64,000 bases of DNA from Burkholderiales bacterium (GCA_020854035.1 JADZGE010000046.1:1-64000); one strand, 5' to 3'. Positions 52,583-61,908 are shown, counted from the stretch's first letter. The notes: generated by a model not told the origin, from the sequence alone. Made by a program: numbers and translations.

Positions 52583-52849
52583 TCAGGCGGCCTTGGCCGG
52601 TTGCGGCTGCTTGCCAAACTGCTTGACCAGGCGCGCCGCCGTGTCGGAAAGGACCGCGCCTTTTGACTGCCAGTGCGCAAGGCGCTCTCGATCGATGCGC
52701 AGCCGCTCGCGACCTTCGGGCGCCTTCGGATCGTAGAACCCGATGCGCTCGATGAAACGACCGTCGCGCGCGCGCCGGGAATCCGCCACGACCATGTTGA
52801 AAAACGGGCGCTTCTTCGCGCCGCCGCGTGCGAGCCGGATGACGACCAT
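52583..52849 (-). CDS. rpsP: 30S ribosomal protein S16
   Basis: 88 residues. Typical S16: [60 protein letters not shown], and VKQFGK. It is a small-subunit protein near the 5' domain of 16S rRNA. First gene of the operon, with a good sigma-70-type promoter about 40 bases upstream. Confidence 0.98.
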   Translation of the reverse strand: MVVIRLARGGAKKRPFFNMVVADSRRARDGRFIERIGFYDPKAPEGRERLRIDRERLAHWQSKGAVLSDTAARLVKQFGKQPQPAKAA

Positions 52850-52891
52850 GGGACCCCTTGAAAAAAGCCCGGGAATGCGGAAAAGGCCGTG

Positions 52892-52920
52892 ATTTTACGC
52901 AGATTTTTTCGGCGGAGCAA
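52892..52920 (-). promoter_or_regulatory. Sigma-70-type promoter of the rpsP operon
   Basis: Minus strand: -35 TTGCTC (52920-52915), exactly 17 bases, -10 TAAAAT (52897-52892). Transcription would start near 52885, about 35 bases before the rpsP ATG. An A-rich spacer (CCGAAAAAATC) is present. Confidence 0.72.
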
Positions 52921-53049
52921 GGCGGAACGCGCGGGCCGGCGGTGCTCCCGGGGCCGCCGGCGGAGCGTGGCGGGGCCGCATTAACCCGCTGATTCGCTTC
53001 GCGATGTCAACGGCAGGCGTTACCATCCCGGGGCGTCAAGGGAGGAATC

Positions 53050-53898
53050 ATGAGCGCGTCGCGCGACATCATCGAGCATATCGAAGCGGCATCGGCCGAA
53101 CGTTTCGGGGCGGCATTGGCGCCTGACCCCGCCACGCCGGGGCTCGACGAACTCAGGCGCTGTCTCGAACACCGGTCCCACCGCCGATTCGACGGGCGCC
53201 CGGTCGACCCGGCGCTGCTGAAGCTCCTCTTCGCCTGCGCCTTCTCGGCTCCTTCGAAATCCGATCTCCAGCAGGCCGAAGTGATCCACGTGGTCGACGC
53301 CGTGCGCCGCAAGATGATCGTGGACACGATTCCCGACATGCCGTGGATCACGGACGCGCCGGTCTTTCTCGTCTTCTGCGGCAACAACCGCCGCATCCGG
53401 AGGATCGGCGAGTGGCGCGGCAAACCCTTCGCCAACGAGCACCTCGATCACTTCATGAACGCTGCCGTGGACGCCGCGCTCGTCATGATGAGTTTCATCC
53501 GCGCGGCCGAAGCCGTCGGCCTCGGCGCCTGCCCGATCAGCCACGTGCGCAACCACGCGGACGTGACGAGCCGCGCGCTGGAGCTGCCGGAGGGCGTCTT
53601 CCCGGTTGCGGGGCTGTGCGCCGGTTACCCCGCCGCGGCCGGCCGCATGTCGCCGCGGCTGCCGCTGGAGGCGACCGTGCACGTCGATCGGCACGACGAG
53701 TCGCGCCTCGCGGAACTGATCGACGAATACGACCGGCGCCGCCACGGGGTGCTGCCCTACCGCCGGCAACGGGACACGAAGCGCTACGGCGAGGCGCCGC
53801 TTTACGGCTGGTCCGAGGACAAGGCGCGCCAGTGCGCGGTGCCGGAGCGGGAGAAGTTCGGCGAGTACATCCGGGGGCAGGGGTTCAGCTTGAAGTGA
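53050..53898 (+). CDS. Nitroreductase family protein
   Basis: 282 residues. FMN-binding nitroreductase fold: HRSHRRFDGRPVDPALLKLL with the phosphate-binding arginines, ACAFSAPSKSDLQQAEVIHV, and LVMMSFIRAAEAVGLGACPI. The C-terminal segment with VLPYRRQRDTKRYG is longer than in NfsB-like enzymes. Such proteins reduce nitroaromatics, quinones or enoates with NAD(P)H. Start ATG 53050, GGGAGGA upstream. It is divergent from rpsP. Confidence 0.9.
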   Translation: MSASRDIIEHIEAASAERFGAALAPDPATPGLDELRRCLEHRSHRRFDGRPVDPALLKLLFACAFSAPSKSDLQQAEVIHVVDAVRRKMIVDTIPDMPWITDAPVFLVFCGNNRRIRRIGEWRGKPFANEHLDHFMNAAVDAALVMMSFIRAAEAVGLGACPISHVRNHADVTSRALELPEGVFPVAGLCAGYPAAAGRMSPRLPLEATVHVDRHDESRLAELIDEYDRRRHGVLPYRRQRDTKRYGEAPLYGWSEDKARQCAVPEREKFGEYIRGQGFSLK

Positions 53899-53918
53899 CG
53901 GCGCTACCACCGCCGCGC

Positions 53919-54638
53919 TCAAGCCGGGGCGAGCAGCAGCCGCTTCCTCTCCTTCCAGTCCGGCAGCGCCTGCCCGAGGAGCCGGTAGAACGCCGCGTCG
54001 TGGTACGGCACTTCGAGATGGCACAGCTCGTGCACGACGACCAGCTCGATGCCCTCGCGGGGCGACCGGATGAGATCCGCATTGAGGCTCATGCGCCCGC
54101 GCGCGGACATGCTGCCCCAGCGCCGCCGCAGGAGCTTCACGGAGAGCGCCGGCAGCGGATGGCCGCGCCGCGCGAAGAACGCCGCGTGGCGCTCGCGCAG
54201 GATCGCGGGGAAAAGCTCCGCCGCGCGCGCGAAATACCACGCGCGCAGGAGCGCGCACACCGCGCCGGGGTCGGGGCCCCCGTTGCGCAGCCGCACCACC
54301 ATCTCGTTCGCCGCGAGCGAGATGCCGGGACGCTCGCCACGCTCGATCCGCAGGGGATACGCGCAGCCGAGGTAGCGATGCGCCTCGCCGTTCACGTACC
54401 GCAGCGACACGGCGGCGGGGCCGCGGCGGCGCAAGCGCGCGAGCGTGCGCTCGATCCACCTCGCCCGGGACTGCACCCACGCGGCGACCTCGCCGCCGGG
54501 GCAGCGCGCGGGCACCCGCACGACGACGCGAGAATCGGGGTGGACCTCGATCGACATCGTGCGCCGCCGCGCGCTGGCGCGCACTTCGTAGCGGATGGGT
54601 TCCGCTCCGTGTCCGGCGAGGTCGAAGAACTGGCTCAT
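53919..54638 (-). CDS. YgjP-like (DUF45/M48) metallopeptidase
   Basis: 239 residues. Zinc-peptidase motif HExxH as HELCHLEV in VVVHELCHLEVPYHDAAFY, with the third ligand His in YHDAAFYRLL. Upstream LLRRRWGSMSARGRMSLNAD is the hallmark of the YgjP/UPF0758-like group (RWGSCS...). No signal peptide, so it should be cytosolic. Physiological substrates of this family are not well known. It is convergent with the nitroreductase gene. Confidence 0.87.
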   Translation of the reverse strand: MSQFFDLAGHGAEPIRYEVRASARRRTMSIEVHPDSRVVVRVPARCPGGEVAAWVQSRARWIERTLARLRRRGPAAVSLRYVNGEAHRYLGCAYPLRIERGERPGISLAANEMVVRLRNGGPDPGAVCALLRAWYFARAAELFPAILRERHAAFFARRGHPLPALSVKLLRRRWGSMSARGRMSLNADLIRSPREGIELVVVHELCHLEVPYHDAAFYRLLGQALPDWKERKRLLLAPA

Positions 54639-54753
54639 GCACCGTCCGTGAAGGGGACAGGCGCGAGCATACCGCGGGCGGCGGCCAGGTACAAACGCGA
54701 TGCGGACTCACCCGCCCGGGCGGGAGCGGCGTCCCGTAGAATGTCATTCCCTG

Positions 54754-54781
54754 TTCGTCACCCGTATCGCCTCACCTGTCG
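54754..54781. repeat. Family R3 single arm
   Basis: TTCGTCACCCGTATCG and CCTCACCTGTCG, two units of the R3 arm-2 type, immediately upstream of an acyl-CoA dehydrogenase start, as at 34211-34320. No opposing arm is visible. Confidence 0.55.
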
Positions 54782-54794
54782 AGGAAGGCCCGGC

Positions 54795-56030
54795 ATGGAT
54801 TTCACGCTCAACGAGGAACAGCGCGGCTGGCAGATGGAAGCGCGGCGATTCGCGCAGGAGGAGATCCGCCCGATCTCGCTCGCGCGCGACCGGATCGCCG
54901 AACCCGCGCAGACGATCGACTGGGACATCATCCGCAGGGGCTCGCGGCTCGGGTTCCGGACGGCCGCCGTGCCGCGCGAGTGGGGCGGGCACGGCATCGA
55001 CTTCGTGACGCAGGTGGTGGTGATCGCGGAGCTCGCGCGCGGCGACAGCGCGATCGCCAAGACGTTCAGCCAGAACTGGAAATGGTGCCACCTGATCGGC
55101 GACCGCGCGACGCCCGAGCAGCGCGAGCGCCTGCTCGCGCCCTTTCTCGCCGACGACACCTATCTCCTCGGCGGCGGCATCACCGAGCCCAACGCGGGCT
55201 CGGACAACCGGCTGCCGCCCGCCGGCGATCCGCGCTCGGGGTTGCGACTGCGCGCGGAGCGGCGCGACGGCGAGTGGGTGCTGAACGGCGAGAAGTGTTA
55301 CATCGCCCACGCGAATGTCGGCAAGCTCTTCATGGCCTACGCGCGCACCGATCCGGACGCCCCGCTCGCGCGGGGCACCAGCGTCTTCGCGGTGCCGATC
55401 GACACGCCCGGCGTGCGCGTCGGCAGCGTCTCCAACAAGGCGGGCTGGCGCTTCTACCAGAACGCGGAGCTTTTCTTCGAGAACGCGCGCGTGCCGCAAT
55501 CGAGCCTGCTGGGCGAGGTGAACGGTGGCCTCGAGGCGCGCGGCGGCAAGAACGCGAAGTTCGGCGAACTGGAGTACTCCGCGAACGCCGTGGGCGTGTG
55601 CGACGCGGCCGTCGAGATGGGCATGGCGTGCGCGAAGCGCGAGCGCCGCGGCGGGCGCCTGCTCGCCGAGCACCAGCTGGTGCAGCTCAAGCTCTCCGAG
55701 ATGCACATGTACACCGAGGCACTGCGCTCGTGGGTGCTGCGCCTCGCCGCGGAGAGCGACGCGTCCGCCGCCGGGCACTCGCCGCACGGGCACTTCCTGA
55801 TGAACTTCGCGACCGATGCGATCCAGCGGGTGTGCTACGCGAACCTTGCCGTGCACCGCTGCGTCGGCAACGGGGAAATCAGCGCGGGCGCGGAAAAGCT
55901 CGTGCGCGACGCGATCATCTGGACCCACATCGCGGGCGATTCGGTGCAGCGCATGAAGTCGGTGCAGGGGCTGCTCGCGTCCCACGGCGCGGCGCGAGAA
56001 GCCGGCGGCAGGCGGTCAGCGGCAAGCTGA
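54795..56030 (+). CDS. Acyl-CoA dehydrogenase family protein
   Basis: 411 residues from ATG 54795. Paralogue of 33007-34194: MDFTLNEEQRGWQMEARRF, FSQNWKWCHLIG, ITEPNAGSDNRLPP, WVLNGEKCYIAHAN and a C-terminal AEKLVRDAIIWTHIAGDSVQ are almost position-for-position equivalents. It oxidises an unknown acyl-CoA with FAD. The C-terminus has a short Ala/Gly/Arg extension. Both paralogues have R3 units directly before their starts, so the repeat may have been duplicated with the gene or settles at such sites. Confidence 0.93.
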   Translation: MDFTLNEEQRGWQMEARRFAQEEIRPISLARDRIAEPAQTIDWDIIRRGSRLGFRTAAVPREWGGHGIDFVTQVVVIAELARGDSAIAKTFSQNWKWCHLIGDRATPEQRERLLAPFLADDTYLLGGGITEPNAGSDNRLPPAGDPRSGLRLRAERRDGEWVLNGEKCYIAHANVGKLFMAYARTDPDAPLARGTSVFAVPIDTPGVRVGSVSNKAGWRFYQNAELFFENARVPQSSLLGEVNGGLEARGGKNAKFGELEYSANAVGVCDAAVEMGMACAKRERRGGRLLAEHQLVQLKLSEMHMYTEALRSWVLRLAAESDASAAGHSPHGHFLMNFATDAIQRVCYANLAVHRCVGNGEISAGAEKLVRDAIIWTHIAGDSVQRMKSVQGLLASHGAAREAGGRRSAAS

Positions 56031-56122
56031 GAACGCATTCCTGCCGGCCATGTGCCGGCGGCTCGCGGCCGCCCCGCGGGCAGGGTTCCCGGCGGCGCGC
56101 CGGGTGGCGGGGGGCGTTCCCG

Positions 56123-56815
56123 TTACCCGAGGGTGCGGCCGAAAAACTCCATCGTCCGCTGCCACGCGAGCGCCGCCGCCGCGGGATCGTACTGGATGAT
56201 CGGCAGGTTCTTCGAATCCGCCGTCTCGTTGGCGAACGCGTGCTTCGCCTGGTAGCGGTGGAACTCGAACTTCACGTTCGCGCCGCGCAGCCTTGTCTCG
56301 AGCTCGTCCACCTTCGAGATCGGGAACGGCACGTCCTCGACGGCCCAGTGGCCCATGAGCGGCGCCGAGATCTTCGACGCGTCGACGTACTCTAGCGGCG
56401 GGAAACCGTACCAGATGACGCACGCGTCGGCTTCCGGCACGTTGACCGCCGAGAGCACCGTCAGCGCGCCGCCCATGCAGAAGCCCGTCACGCCGGCCTT
56501 CGGACTGCCGGAGCCCTTCAGGTGCCGCACCGCGCCGCGCACGTCCTGCCCGGCGGCGTCGCCGAAGTCGAGATTCGTCATGAGGTGCTCGGCTTCGTTC
56601 GCCGCGAGCGCGACCTTGCCGCGGTAGAGATCCGGCACGAGCGCGCGGTAGCCCGCCGAAGCGAGCCTGTCGGCGACGCCCTTGATCTGGTCGTTCAACC
56701 CCCACCATTCCTGTATCACCACGACGCCCGGCGCCGGGGTCCCGTGCGCCGGTTCCGCGAGGTAGCCCTTGCCATCCTTTCCGTCCGGCCGCCGGTAGCT
56801 CACCATCCCGCCCAT
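56123..56815 (-). CDS. Dienelactone hydrolase family protein
   Basis: 230 residues from ATG 56815, with GGGAGGAA before it. Alpha/beta hydrolase of the DLH family: VVVIQEWWGLNDQI with Glu36, nucleophile Cys113 in GFCMGGAL, and a late HAFANE histidine. DLH opens dienelactones in the chlorocatechol pathway; many members are general carboxymethylene-butenolidases or esterases of unclear substrate. It is convergent with the acyl-CoA dehydrogenase gene and divergent from the large amidase. Confidence 0.92.
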   Translation of the reverse strand: MGGMVSYRRPDGKDGKGYLAEPAHGTPAPGVVVIQEWWGLNDQIKGVADRLASAGYRALVPDLYRGKVALAANEAEHLMTNLDFGDAAGQDVRGAVRHLKGSGSPKAGVTGFCMGGALTVLSAVNVPEADACVIWYGFPPLEYVDASKISAPLMGHWAVEDVPFPISKVDELETRLRGANVKFEFHRYQAKHAFANETADSKNLPIIQYDPAAAALAWQRTMEFFGRTLG

Positions 56816-56977
56816 CGGTTCCTCCCGTTGCAAGCCGCGCCGCGCGGCGCCGATGCGGGAAGGCTACCTCAAAACCGGCTCGCCGGGCATCCCGCCCGTC
56901 CTCGCGTGCGCCCCCCGGCACGGACACTGCCGATTGCGTTATTCTCGACCTGGTGCACCACGACGAGGAGAACGACG

Positions 56978-59305
56978 ATGTCGGCACGGCTGGATTCCAG
57001 GACCGAACCCTTTCGGCTCGAAGAGGCGACGATCGACGAGCTGCACGCGGCGATCAAGGCGGGAGCGATCACGTGCGTGGAGGTGGTCGAGCGCTACCTC
57101 GCGCGGGTGCGCGCCTACAACGGCGTCGCCAGCGTGCTCGTCACGGCGGACGGGAAGTCCGTGCCGGGGTCGAAGGGAACGGTGCGGGGGCGCGCCCCGC
57201 TCGAATTCCCCACGGAGACCCTCAAGGCCTCGACCTTCCTGCCCGATCTCGACCGCTACGAGGGCCCGCCGCTCGAGTTCGGGCGGATGGAGCCGACGGC
57301 ATCCGATCCGTCCGCCGCGCAGCAGTACGGGATGATCGCCGGAATACCGCAGGCCGGGCAGGTCAACGCGCTCTCCACGATCAACATCCGCGGCGAGCGC
57401 TCGGTCACGTGCCGCGGCGAGTTCGACCGTCGTCCCGAGGATGGCCCGCTGCCCCCGGATGCGCCGGCGGTCTGCGAACTCTTTCGCCGTTACCCGGACG
57501 CGCTCGAGCAGGCCGCCGAGCTCGACGCGAAGTACGGCCGTAACCCGGATCTCGAGAAGATGCCGCTCTACGGCGTCGTGTTCTCGTTCAAGGACCCGTT
57601 CGACACGAAGGACATGCGCACGACCGGCGGCGGGGACGCGCGCTACGACATCGATTTTCCCGCGCGCGACCACGTGCTCGTGGAGCAGCTGCGGAAGAAG
57701 GGCGCGATCATCTTCGCGAAGGCCGTGTGCACGGAGTATAACGGGCGCGCCGGCAATCCCGGCGGTCGCCACCGGCCCGAGAAGGTGCTCCCGTCGGTGC
57801 TCGGCTACCAGAGAAGCTCCTGGGGTGGCAATCCCTCCAACCCCTACGACACCCGGCGCGCGGCTTCGCTCGGATCGAGCTCCGGCTCCGGCGTTTCGGT
57901 CAGCGCCAACCTGGTGATGGCGAGCCTCGGGGAGGAGACGCGCGCGTCCACCCGCGGCCCCGCCAATCACAACGCGGTCGCGCTCATCCTCCCGCACAAG
58001 GCACTCCTCGGTTTCGACGGCGGCGCGATCGGGGCGGACATCTACTGCGATCGCAGCGGCATCCTCTGCCGCACGCTCGCCGACTGCGCGAAGGTGCTCG
58101 ACGCGTTGAAGGACCCGGTCGAGGGCTACTACGACCCCCGCGACCCGTTCACCACCGTGCCGCGCCCTTCGGTGCTCGCGACGCCGTACGCAAGCCATGC
58201 GCGCTCCTCGGGGGCGCCGGGGTCGTTGAAGGGCAGGCGGATCGGGATCGTACGCGAGTCGATGCTCAACCCCGGCGTCAAGGCCATCGAGCCGATCACC
58301 ACGGCCGCCGCGCGCGAGATGAAGGAGGTGCTGGGCGCGAAGCTCGGAGCGACGCTGGTCGAGTCGTCGGATCCCCTGTGGCGGCCGGATCCGGATATCG
58401 AACCGATGAAAACGGATTTCCGGCGCGCGCTAGCCCGGCTCGTCCCGGTATTCATGCCGGACATCCTCTTTCGCCTCACGCCGCAGGGCGAGCCGGTGTT
58501 CCCCGAGTTCGCCGCGGCGATCGTGCGCACCGAGTTCGCGCCGGGGAAGTTCTTCGGTTCCGGCGGCCTCCAGCCGATCGACTACCTCGTCGAACTCGCC
58601 GACGGACGGATCGCGCCACCGGCCAATCTCGACGTATCGACCGTTCAGCAGCAGATCCTCGCGAACACCTTCCGCTACCACATCCGCCAGTACCTGTCGC
58701 GGCGCGCCGCGGACTGGGCGGAGCGCGGCTACAGCGAAACGCTGACGGACTGGCCAGCGTTGAACGCCCGCTCGAAGTTCTGGGGTGACGACGGCCGCGC
58801 GGCGTTCCGGAACTGGGAGGAGGTGACCGACCCGCGGAATCCCCTCGGCGGGCGGCAGGGCGTGGACGAGCGCATCATGCTGCGCGAGCTGCTCCGCCGC
58901 GTGGATATGATGGTATTGATCGAGAACCGCCTCGACGTGCTCGTGCGGCTGCACACGCCGCTACCGCCCGCGCTGATCGGCGGCGCGACCGAACCGGGTG
59001 TGATCGAGCGCTTGCGCGATGAATCGCAGTACGGACCGAACGCGGGGCTGACGGAAGTGCTCGTGCCCGCCGGCTACGTCCGCGTCGCCTTCGACGCGGA
59101 GTTCGCGCTCGCTCCCGACCGCAAGCGGTACGTGGCGAAGGCGGGCGAGAAGCCGACGCAGTTGGCGGAGCCGGGGCTGCCGTTCTCGCTGGTCTTTCGC
59201 GCGGAGCCCGGCAAGGAGGACGTGTTGCTCCGGATCGCCTCCGCCTACGAGGCGGCGTCGCGGCGGCGCGTCCCGCCGCCGGCGTTCGGGCCGCTGGCGA
59301 GCTGA
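56978..59305 (+). CDS. Unusually long amidase-signature family protein
   Basis: 775 residues, against 450-550 for most amidases. Catalytic Lys205 in FSFKDPFDTKD, the GSSSGSG stretch (299-305) and Ser324 in GEETRASTRGPA keep the Lys-Ser-Ser triad, though the usual GTDTGGS is changed. About 120 extra residues precede the lysine (it is near 80 in common amidases), and the C-terminal 250 residues also exceed the norm. GAGGAG before ATG 56978. Substrate unknown. Confidence 0.85.
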   Translation: MSARLDSRTEPFRLEEATIDELHAAIKAGAITCVEVVERYLARVRAYNGVASVLVTADGKSVPGSKGTVRGRAPLEFPTETLKASTFLPDLDRYEGPPLEFGRMEPTASDPSAAQQYGMIAGIPQAGQVNALSTINIRGERSVTCRGEFDRRPEDGPLPPDAPAVCELFRRYPDALEQAAELDAKYGRNPDLEKMPLYGVVFSFKDPFDTKDMRTTGGGDARYDIDFPARDHVLVEQLRKKGAIIFAKAVCTEYNGRAGNPGGRHRPEKVLPSVLGYQRSSWGGNPSNPYDTRRAASLGSSSGSGVSVSANLVMASLGEETRASTRGPANHNAVALILPHKALLGFDGGAIGADIYCDRSGILCRTLADCAKVLDALKDPVEGYYDPRDPFTTVPRPSVLATPYASHARSSGAPGSLKGRRIGIVRESMLNPGVKAIEPITTAAAREMKEVLGAKLGATLVESSDPLWRPDPDIEPMKTDFRRALARLVPVFMPDILFRLTPQGEPVFPEFAAAIVRTEFAPGKFFGSGGLQPIDYLVELADGRIAPPANLDVSTVQQQILANTFRYHIRQYLSRRAADWAERGYSETLTDWPALNARSKFWGDDGRAAFRNWEEVTDPRNPLGGRQGVDERIMLRELLRRVDMMVLIENRLDVLVRLHTPLPPALIGGATEPGVIERLRDESQYGPNAGLTEVLVPAGYVRVAFDAEFALAPDRKRYVAKAGEKPTQLAEPGLPFSLVFRAEPGKEDVLLRIASAYEAASRRRVPPPAFGPLAS

Positions 59306-59479
59306 GGGCGTCGGAGCAGAGGCGGCCAGTGGTCAGCGTAACGTCGAATGCCTCCGTCGGCCGACCATCTCGTGGATCGCCCCGGCGATTTGTCTTTGGT
59401 CGAACCGACTCACGAGTCGGTCGACGGAAACTCTTGGGGTATGTTCCCTGCGCTAGCTGCTGAGTTCCGGCGACCACCC

Positions 59480-60400
59480 CGCACAGAATTGGCGCGGCCG
59501 TCCGTTATAACGAAACCACTTCGCGCTGGTTCGTCGCCGTCGTACGCAAGATTCAAGGAAGCGACGTAGAAGTCGAGTACCTGGGCGGAGCCAGGGAGAC
59601 TGTACCCATCGAGAAAGTCGAGGACCTGCTCATTCACCTTCGCGCCAGGCAGCGAGTCCTATCGCTCAAGCGCGACGACCTGTGTTGCGTTTTCTACGGG
59701 GAGCCCTTGGCGCGGTTGTGCCAAGAGCGCGTCGATCAGATGCAACGCTTCCTTCAAAAGCATGGCCTCCGCTTTCAGCCCGATGAATGGGGTGGCGTAA
59801 CGATAGCGCCTGCGTGATCCCGGAGGAATTCCAACACGAGGATCTGAAGGATCACTGCGGCAAGCATCTGGTTGATGCCTATCAGGCGAGCCTGCTCCGG
59901 CGTACAGAGCAGCCGCTTTTCCTGCTGCGTGCTATCAGGCAATGCGGCAATGCGACTGACGACACGATCGACAGATGGCTGCGGTCGCAAGTTATTGGTC
60001 CATTCGAGCAGACCATTCGGCAAATCGTTGACTCGTATGCAGATACATTGTCCACTGCGACTTGGAGTGGAACCCGGCGAAGATGGAACAGCGTGAGGGC
60101 CGCGTGGATCGGGCGGGCTGGGGGCGATCCGATGAGGGCTACATCGACGTTCGCTTCATGCTCCTCAAGGGCACGTACGAGGAACGGATCTTCCACGCTG
60201 TCATGCAGCGCGACCAGTGGTTCCAGGTCCTGATCGGTTCGAAGCGGAACGAACTTGGTAGGGCCGACGACGACGAGGCGGCAATGCACACCGGGGACGT
60301 AGACGAGGGAGCGGTCGACGTTGCCGACGACTGCGGGCGGCTATCGCCCGAGGAAAGAGCAGCGGTCATGATGGATCTGCGGCCCACTGCGGGCTCATAG
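59480..60400 (+). pseudogene. Decayed SNF2-type helicase (three fragments in three frames)
   Basis: Fragment 1 (about 59480-59817, frame 1, ends TGA): VRYNETTSRWFVAVVRKI, VEYLGGARETVPIEKVED, FYGEPLARLCQERVDQM and PDEWGGVTIAPA. Fragment 2 (59818-60046, frame 3): FQHEDLKDHCGKHLVDAYQ and IRQCGNATDDTIDRWLRSQ. Fragment 3 (60035-60400, frame 2): DLEWNPAKMEQREGRVDRAG, VRFMLLKGTYEERIFHAVMQ and WFQVLIGSKR, the helicase motif VI region and tail of SNF2-like enzymes. The large central ATPase part is missing. Probably a remnant of a defence or DNA-maintenance gene. Confidence 0.72.
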
Positions 60401-60515
60401 TACCGCTATCCCGCAACGTCCGCATGAAACAACTCGGACGGCCGGCAGTGGGCGGCAGGTATTCCGCACCGACGGGCGCGCGGTGCGGAGCGCGCCCGCG
60501 CATGCACGGCATCAC

Positions 60516-61715
60516 TCATCTGGCGATCCAGCTTTCCGCCGGTTTCGACAGGAACTCCTCGACTGCGATGCCTCCTGCGCCGATGAGCAACCGCCGCGCC
60601 GGCCTGAACGCCGCGGCGAACGCCTCCATGCCCGGCGGCGACGGCACGGCGCGGCCCGATTTCACCTCGATGGCCGTCACGTTCCGGCCCGCGCGCACGA
60701 CGAAATCGACCTCGCGGTTCCGCTCGCGCCAGTAGAAAAGCTCGCACGCGCCGCTCATCGCGGCGTTCGCGAGATGCGCCCCGACGGCCGACTCGACGAG
60801 CCGCCCCCAGAGCTCGCGGTCGGCGCGCGCGTCGGCGAAGCTCAGACCCGACTGCGCCGTGACGAGCGCGGTATTGAGCACCTGCAGCTTCGGAATCGAG
60901 CCGCGGCTGCGCACGGCGCGGCCCGCGAACTTTTGCAGTCCGGTCAGCATTCCTGCGGCGGCGAGGAGTTCGAGATAGTGCGCGAGCGTCGTCGCGTTGC
61001 CGGCATCCTGAAGCTGGCCCAGCATCTTCGTGTAGGAGAGAATCTGCCCCGAATGGCGACAACCCAGCTCGAAGAGCCTGCGCAGCAGCGCCGGCTTGTC
61101 GACGCGCGTCAGGAGCAGCACGTCGCGCGATATCGTGGTCTCGATCAGCGAATCGACGACGTAGCGCGCCCAGCGCTCCGGCTCGGCAACGAGCGGCGCG
61201 GCGCCGGGATAGCCGCCGTAGTAGAGGTACTGCTCCAGCGAGAAACCGAACGCCTCGCGCATCTCGCCGTACGACCAGTGCGGCAAGCGCAGCATCTCGA
61301 ACCTCCCGGTGAGGCTTTCGGTCAGGCCCCGCTCGATCAGGAGCGGTGCGGAACCGAGGACGACGACTTTCAGCGGAAGCTTCGCGCGTGTGTCCTCGTC
61401 CCACAGCCGTTTCGCCGTCTCCGACCAGCCGGGAACCTTCTGGATCTCGTCGAGAACCACGATCGCGCCGCCGCCGCCCGCCTCGCGCGCACGTCCGCGC
61501 GCGATCTCCCACTGCTCGGCGATCCAGCCGCCCTCGCGCAGCGTCGGCTCGTCGGCGCTGGCGTAGTGAGACGGTGCGCCCGTCGATTCGGCTACGGCAC
61601 GTGCCAGCGTGGTCTTGCCGGTCTGGCGCGGACCGGCGAGGACCTGGATGAAGCGGCGCGGCTCGGCCAGCCGGCGCTCGAGCGTGGCCGCGTGCCCGCG
61701 GACGAATTCCGTCAT
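60516..61715 (-). CDS. AAA-type ATPase with DUF4143 domain
   Basis: 399 residues. N-terminal ATPase with Walker A GPRQTGKTTLA (28-38) and Walker B AIVVLDEIQK (Asp89-Glu90), sensor-like VVVLGSAPLL; C-terminal DUF4143 domain with the nuclease-like VDFVVRAGRNVTAIEVKSG (PD-(D/E)xK-like strand) near residue 345. This family is widespread, often mobile, and sometimes linked to toxin-antitoxin or defence contexts; its biochemical role is not firmly known. It lies behind an AT-rich palindrome, next to a decayed helicase. Confidence 0.88.
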   Translation of the reverse strand: MTEFVRGHAATLERRLAEPRRFIQVLAGPRQTGKTTLARAVAESTGAPSHYASADEPTLREGGWIAEQWEIARGRAREAGGGGAIVVLDEIQKVPGWSETAKRLWDEDTRAKLPLKVVVLGSAPLLIERGLTESLTGRFEMLRLPHWSYGEMREAFGFSLEQYLYYGGYPGAAPLVAEPERWARYVVDSLIETTISRDVLLLTRVDKPALLRRLFELGCRHSGQILSYTKMLGQLQDAGNATTLAHYLELLAAAGMLTGLQKFAGRAVRSRGSIPKLQVLNTALVTAQSGLSFADARADRELWGRLVESAVGAHLANAAMSGACELFYWRERNREVDFVVRAGRNVTAIEVKSGRAVPSPPGMEAFAAAFRPARRLLIGAGGIAVEEFLSKPAESWIAR

Positions 61716-61721
61716 GCAGAC

Positions 61722-61769
61722 ATTTTACTCAATATGCTGAGTAATAATACTCATCGTATTGAGTAAAAT
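61722..61769. promoter_or_regulatory. AT-rich nested palindrome upstream of the DUF4143 ATPase gene
   Basis: Outer arms ATTTTACTCAATA (61722-61734) and TATTGAGTAAAAT (61757-61769) are exact complements; between them GAGTA (61739-61743) and TACTC (61748-61752) form an inner pair. TACTCA/TGAGTA occurs four times in 48 bases, with a further AACTCA at 61773. A TATTAT box on the minus strand is inside. It begins seven bases before the ATPase start, so it probably serves as operator and promoter. Confidence 0.7.
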
Positions 61770-61908
61770 GTTAACTCATTGTTAAACCGACGGAATTCAA
61801 ACCCGGGAGACACAACCCACACGCGGTGTGGCGGCGCGGGCAACGACTCTGGATGCGATACCACGTCGCCCGCTTCGCGGGCCCACTTCCTCCGGCAGGA
61901 GGGGCGCC

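Noticed and set aside
61785..61810. T-arm-like string (minus strand GGGTTTGAATTCCG) suggesting a tRNA 3' end or attachment site
   Set aside because: The stem is only four pairs with one wobble, and no acceptor stem, D-arm or anticodon arm could be drawn around it.
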